From an uncultured Geobacteraceae bacterium (lineage in GTDB: Bacteria; Desulfobacterota; Desulfuromonadia; Geobacterales; Pseudopelobacteraceae), in NCBI GenBank assembly GCA_903939115.1, contig CAJAFV010000015.1, forward strand, positions 1-44,615: a DNA stretch of 44,615 nt. The letters are read 5' to 3'. Each line of letters starts with the position of its first letter. The first letter of the stretch is position 1. The position numbers and the translations under genes were made by a program. Positions 40,956 to 44,615 of this stretch are shown here, piece after piece. Under the pieces are notes generated by a model. That model saw only the letters and a program-made list of their open reading frames with translations. It was not told where the DNA came from and did no database searches.

Positions 40956-42209
40956 TTATTTGTTATGGCATGACAGGCAGAGTGCGCTCCCCTGATCACT
41001 CATTACCAAATGTTTTTCTTCAGGATTCAGCGGATTATGACACGTCAGGCATCCTACCTTGCCGTCGACAAAAACCATCTTTGAAGAATATTCGGAAACA
41101 GGTTTGTAATTACGAGACCCCATAGCTACGTACGCAGCGTAGTTCATACCGATGGGATGCTGCTTTTTGCCGTCATAATGATTGGCCGGCTGGCCTGGCG
41201 TATTTTTGTAATCGACGTCGATACCGGATGCGGCAACGCCGTCGTGGCATGCCAGACAATCTTTGCTCAGCGAATCGATACCCTGCGTTTTAAATGTGCC
41301 TCCCCCTTTGGCGGAGTAGGCCGGCGCTGTTATGCCGACGGCGGCATCAGACAGGACCGTGTCTTCAGTTTGACTGTTATATGCCACCAGACTTCCGATC
41401 GTCAGAGCCACCCCGACCCCGGTTGCGACCAGTTGATCAGATACCCCGGATACCCCGGAGCTCATCATGGTGCCGACCGCTGACGCAATTTTGGCAATAA
41501 ACTGTGCTTTCATCGGTGGACTTTGGAGCTGTTGTGAAAAAGTGCACATTTCACCGGCATAGCTTTCTGCCGCCATACCGAGGGATATGACCGCCGACAG
41601 CACCGTGCCGAGCAATGCCTTCTGATACCGGGCACAGTGTGCGATACAGCCCGGGCGGGCATAGCCCTCCTCTATCAGTATCTCGCCAATATTCCTGGCG
41701 GATATTTTCTGTTTGCGAAGGGCATCCTTCAGGTGATCACGACTGATTTTTCCTGTCGTAACCAGTAGTTCGCCCAGTCTGAGGGGGGAATTGCGCCCGG
41801 CATCACCCTGATTGCGCTGAAAGGTAAGTATCGCATTTAATTGCTGCTCATTGAGCATGCCGAGGCGTCTGAATACCTCGCCCAGCAGTTCCCCGCTCTG
41901 CCGCTGTTCGCTAAGCGCCTGATCAAGCTGTGCGCCGGAGATATGACCTGACTGGACAAGTAAATCCCCGAGTGTTTGCCGTTCACCAGCCGCGAGCTGC
42001 AGTGCGCTTTCAATGCTCCCCAGGTGCTGCTGCAGCATCAGGGGCACTTTTATATCGATATCTTTCAGTACCCCCTTCCTGATCAGCACCTGACACAAAA
42101 GTTCTTCGCTCTGCTTCTGTTCCGCCAGAGCAGTGTCAAGGTGGTGCTGATTCAGAAACCCGGTATCAAGCAGAATTTTTCCGATAAAGTACGGTGCAGA
42201 TTGTCCCAT
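40956..42209 (-). CDS. Fusion: MshEN-like motifs, internal membrane segment, triheme cytochrome c domain (second copy)
   Basis: A 417-residue paralogue of the protein at 10967-12148. Repeats occur at about 8-59, 79-130 and 144-195; the last has RLGELLVTTGKISRDHLKDA and NIGEILIEEGYA. The hydrophobic segment 199-218 ends AESYA-GEMC. Heme sites are C318 (CLACHDG), C387 (CLTCHNP) and C411 (CLSCHNK), with HPIG at 351-354. Relative to the first copy there is an extra hydrophobic Gly/Ser/Val stretch at about 250-276 that could be a second membrane span. It lies between the REC-kinase and REC-Hpt genes with gaps of 60 and 24 bases, so it is almost certainly co-expressed with them. c-di-GMP binding and redox sensing are inferred, not shown. 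Confidence 0.82.
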   Translation of the reverse strand: MGQSAPYFIGKILLDTGFLNQHHLDTALAEQKQSEELLCQVLIRKGVLKDIDIKVPLMLQQHLGSIESALQLAAGERQTLGDLLVQSGHISGAQLDQALSEQRQSGELLGEVFRRLGMLNEQQLNAILTFQRNQGDAGRNSPLRLGELLVTTGKISRDHLKDALRKQKISARNIGEILIEEGYARPGCIAHCARYQKALLGTVLSAVISLGMAAESYAGEMCTFSQQLQSPPMKAQFIAKIASAVGTMMSSGVSGVSDQLVATGVGVALTIGSLVAYNSQTEDTVLSDAAVGITAPAYSAKGGGTFKTQGIDSLSKDCLACHDGVAASGIDVDYKNTPGQPANHYDGKKQHPIGMNYAAYVAMGSRNYKPVSEYSSKMVFVDGKVGCLTCHNPLNPEEKHLVMSDQGSALCLSCHNK

Positions 42210-42269
42210 TGCTATTGTCTCCCGTATAGCAGGTAATGCTTTGTTGGCTATTGCGTATACCGAATTGAG

Positions 42270-43415
42270 CTATTTGGCTGCCGGCAGCCAGATATGGAAC
42301 GTAGCGCCGTTTCCGGGTGAGGATTCAGCGGTGATGATCCCCCCCTGTCGCATAATGATGGTGTGGCAGAGCGCCAGACTCAAGCCCATCCCTTTCTGCC
42401 CGGCTCTCTGTTTGGTGCTGAAATAGGGATCAAAGATGTGCGGCAGGACTTCCGGGGCGATGCCGCTGCCGCTGTCGGTCAGCGTGATATGCAGATAATT
42501 GCCCGGTACCAGCGGTAATGCGTCCTCCTCGGTGACAGTACTATTCCGCGCCGCCAGATGCAGCGTTCCTCCCGTCGGCATCGCCTCGACCGCATTGGTC
42601 GCCAGGTTCGAAAAAACGAGTTCCATCTGGTGTTCAAAAAAACTGACGTCGGGAATGTCATCGGGATAATCAACAGTCAAGGCGATGTTGGTGTTAAAGA
42701 GGATATTCTTGGTATAGAGCTGGATAAGCGGCATCAGTTGCCCACGCTGCATATTTTCGCCGTAATCCTCGCCAAGAATTCTCAGCATCTGGCCAAGCTT
42801 TTTCGCGTCATCGGAGCATTGCTCGATCTTGTCAAGGTAATGGACAGCTCCTCTGTCAGGTCCGCTTTTGGCCAGAAAGGCATAGCCGAGGACTGCCTGA
42901 ATCATATTGTTATAGTCATGGGCAATACCGCCTGCGAGGCCGGCTACTATTTTGTTATGTTTCGACCAAACCTCCCCGATTTCCCTCTGATGCTGAAGTT
43001 TGAGCTGCTCCTCAGCTCTGAGGCGATGGACGCACTCCAGCAGGCACTCGAACATCAGATAGCTGTTGACCGGCTTGGTGACGTATTTATCAATGCCGAT
43101 ATTGACCGCCCGCAGCAGATAGTCGGTCTGTTCAAAGGCCGTTATGACAATAATCGGTACTGACGGCACAATGCCGCGAATTTCGTATGCCATCGTCAAG
43201 CCATCCATCTGCGGCATGAGAATGTCGGTCACCACAATATCCGGCAGATGCTTTTTAAACGCCTCCAAACCTTCCACCCCGTTGGCAGCGGTTATCAGGG
43301 TGCCGACCGGACGGCGCAGGAATTCGCTAAACTGCTCGCGGGTATCGGTGTCATCTTCGACATACAGTACGGTGAGGGTCTTAAGAAAATTTTGATCCAG
43401 TCTGTTGATGTTCAC
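42270..43415 (-). CDS. REC-histidine kinase
   Basis: A 381-residue protein. The N-terminal receiver (about 12-130) has Asp64 in VVTDILMPQMDG. A coiled linker leads to a kinase core with the H-box GGIAHDYNNMIQ (His166, the HDxNN variant) and a HATPase domain (about 245-378). The latter has NLATNAVEAMP, DSGSGI and GMGLSLAL. It is soluble with no sensory domain of its own, so input likely comes through the receiver. It sits immediately upstream of the MshEN-cytochrome gene. The receiver is closely related to that of the next gene upstream (shared EFLRRPVGTL, YVTKPVNS). Confidence 0.9.
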   Translation of the reverse strand: MNINRLDQNFLKTLTVLYVEDDTDTREQFSEFLRRPVGTLITAANGVEGLEAFKKHLPDIVVTDILMPQMDGLTMAYEIRGIVPSVPIIVITAFEQTDYLLRAVNIGIDKYVTKPVNSYLMFECLLECVHRLRAEEQLKLQHQREIGEVWSKHNKIVAGLAGGIAHDYNNMIQAVLGYAFLAKSGPDRGAVHYLDKIEQCSDDAKKLGQMLRILGEDYGENMQRGQLMPLIQLYTKNILFNTNIALTVDYPDDIPDVSFFEHQMELVFSNLATNAVEAMPTGGTLHLAARNSTVTEEDALPLVPGNYLHITLTDSGSGIAPEVLPHIFDPYFSTKQRAGQKGMGLSLALCHTIIMRQGGIITAESSPGNGATFHIWLPAAK

Positions 43416-43443
43416 GGGAAGCTCCTTTTTTATCAGAGGATAA

Positions 43444-44265
43444 TTATTTGCTTACATCGGTAATAAGGCAGACCAGGCCATTCTGGCTTGATGATTTGGC
43501 CTCGAAGAGGCTCACTGCTATATGGCCACGGAAAACCGTACCATCTTTCCGGACAAAGCTGCGTTCATCATCAATCGAGCGAATTGTGCCGGCCAGGAGC
43601 TGCTGCTGCTTTTCCATGATTGCCCCTAATTCGTCATGATGAACGTACTCAAGGTAGTCAGTGCCGGTCAGCTCCTCTTCCGAATATCCGAGCAGCACTT
43701 CCATGTGCCGGTTGACAAAGGTAATGAAGCCTCGCGGGTCTCCAAGAATGATCCCGGCGGGTGACAATTCAGAAATGATGCGGAGCTGGTCGTGAAGCCT
43801 CTGATTAATCATCTGCACTTCCTGAATCTCCCACTCCTGCTTGAGATTCAACTGCTCTTCGGCGCGCAAAATATGGGCTGTTTTTAACAGGGCTTCGAGG
43901 AGCAGCTGGCTGTTAACCGGTTTGGTGACATATCTGTCAACCCCGATGTCAACAGCGCGTATCAGGTAATTGGTCTGTTCAAAGGCCGTCACGACGATAA
44001 TGGGTACCGTCTTGTTGACCTCCCTGATTTTGGCCGCCATGGTCAGGCCATCCATGACCGGCATAAGGATGTCGGTGATAACAATATCCGGTGAATGTTG
44101 AAGAAAGGCATCAAAACCTTCCTCGCCATTGGCGGCAACTATCAGCGTGCCGACCGGTCGCCGCAAAAATTCGGCGAACGGCCCGCTGGTATCGGCATCG
44201 TCCTCTACGTATAGGACGGTTAATGTGCGCAGATATTCCTGGTCCGGCATCTGGGTGTTCTTCAT
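43444..44265 (-). CDS. REC-PAS protein
   Basis: A 273-residue protein with a receiver domain (about 13-132, Asp65 in VITDILMPVMDG), a coiled linker, and a PAS domain (about 165-270). The PAS part has LSPAGIILGDPRGFITFVNR, a GYSEEELTG segment and a closing VCLITDVSK. No kinase or output domain follows, so it may act as a sensor or adaptor for the neighbouring kinases. Its ATG overlaps the stop of the upstream kinase by four bases (ATGA). The receiver is the closest relative of the one at 42270-43415, consistent with local duplication. Confidence 0.88.
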   Translation of the reverse strand: MKNTQMPDQEYLRTLTVLYVEDDADTSGPFAEFLRRPVGTLIVAANGEEGFDAFLQHSPDIVITDILMPVMDGLTMAAKIREVNKTVPIIVVTAFEQTNYLIRAVDIGVDRYVTKPVNSQLLLEALLKTAHILRAEEQLNLKQEWEIQEVQMINQRLHDQLRIISELSPAGIILGDPRGFITFVNRHMEVLLGYSEEELTGTDYLEYVHHDELGAIMEKQQQLLAGTIRSIDDERSFVRKDGTVFRGHIAVSLFEAKSSSQNGLVCLITDVSK

Positions 44266-44615
44266 GGTAAGGTACCCTCCACTGGCGACACGATGATGAA
44301 TTCGGTGCCACCTACGATATTGTGTGCTGAAATAGTGCCGTTCATGCTCCGTTCGACGATCATTTTTGACATGTACAGGCCGATGCCAGTACCCATCTCC
44401 TTTGTCGAGAAGTAGGGTTCAAAAATCTTGTCAATTACCGCGCTGTCGATGCCGCCGCCATTATCGCTGACGGAAACAATGCCCTGACCATCCTGCAGAT
44501 AGAGGCGAATGGTAATTCTCCCTTCCGGAACAGCGGACTCCTTGATGGCATCCCTGGCATTGGCCAGCAGATTGAGGAGCACCTGCGAATATTCATTGGG
44601 GAAGCCGGTCAGGGT
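44262..44615 (-). CDS. Histidine kinase, C-terminal part (runs off the window)
   Basis: The last 117 residues of a histidine kinase whose start lies beyond 44615. The HATPase domain is visible with LLNLLANARDAIKES (N-box), VSDNGGGIDSAVIDKIFEPY (G1) and GTGIGLYMSKMIVE (G2). The H-box is outside the window. The frame is open from the window edge; the GTG at 44582 is not a real start. It overlaps the REC-PAS gene by four bases, so the operon continues upstream. Confidence 0.9.
   Translation of the reverse strand, partial: TLTGFPNEYSQVLLNLLANARDAIKESAVPEGRITIRLYLQDGQGIVSVSDNGGGIDSAVIDKIFEPYFSTKEMGTGIGLYMSKMIVERSMNGTISAHNIVGGTEFIIVSPVEGTLP

Overview
The window reads as a chromosomal segment of a Geobacter-like member of the Desulfuromonadia. 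The signs are a four-subunit 2-oxoacid:ferredoxin oxidoreductase, several multiheme c-type cytochromes with many CxxCH motifs, a ResB-like cytochrome-assembly protein, a likely sigma-54 promoter ahead of cytochrome genes, and a dense block of response regulators and histidine kinases. This placement is inferred from gene content; no database search was possible.

Layout. (1) 122-4011, + strand: an acyl-CoA oxidation set with ETF alpha, an acyl-CoA dehydrogenase and two CoA-transferase subunits. (2) 4060-6737, + strand: korDABC with its own promoter, then tRNA-Gln(CTG) with promoter and terminator. (3) 7066-10860: an AT-richer accessory stretch with a ZorA/ZorB-like (MotA/MotB-type) pair lacking recognisable ZorC, ZorD or ZorE, a lone membrane domain, and two small proteins, one FlaG-like. 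(4) 10967-16975: an unusual fusion of three MshEN-like motifs to a triheme cytochrome (- strand), divergent from an OmpA-type outer-membrane protein and a two-repeat lipoprotein, then a secreted hexaheme cytochrome. (5) 17160-24102, mostly - strand: small secreted proteins (a duplicated two-gene cassette with one broken copy), two toxin-antitoxin pairs (vapBC, brnTA), a WG-repeat protein, a ResB-like protein, and self-complementary intergenic repeats. (6) 24255-24543: hairpins and a decayed 3' end of a cytochrome gene. (7) 24643-30750: three GT-C type membrane glycosyltransferases, two of them TMTC-like with TPR tails. (8) 31188-35138, - strand: a nine-heme secreted cytochrome preceded by a four-heme cytochrome behind a sigma-54-like promoter. 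(9) 35698-44615, - strand: a tightly packed signalling run of HD-GYP regulator, multi-PAS kinase, CheY-like protein, REC-HisKA-Hpt protein, a second MshEN-cytochrome fusion, REC-kinase, REC-PAS protein and the end of another kinase.

How it may work together. The first part oxidises acyl-CoA and 2-oxoacids and delivers electrons to ETF and ferredoxin; the cytochromes suit transfer of electrons out of the cell. The most unusual feature is the pair of proteins joining a cytoplasmic, c-di-GMP-reader-like N-terminus to a periplasmic heme domain through one internal hydrophobic segment. One of them lies inside an operon of paralogous REC proteins that ends with a c-di-GMP phosphodiesterase-type (HD-GYP) protein. 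This suggests, without proving, a link between second-messenger signalling and periplasmic redox state.
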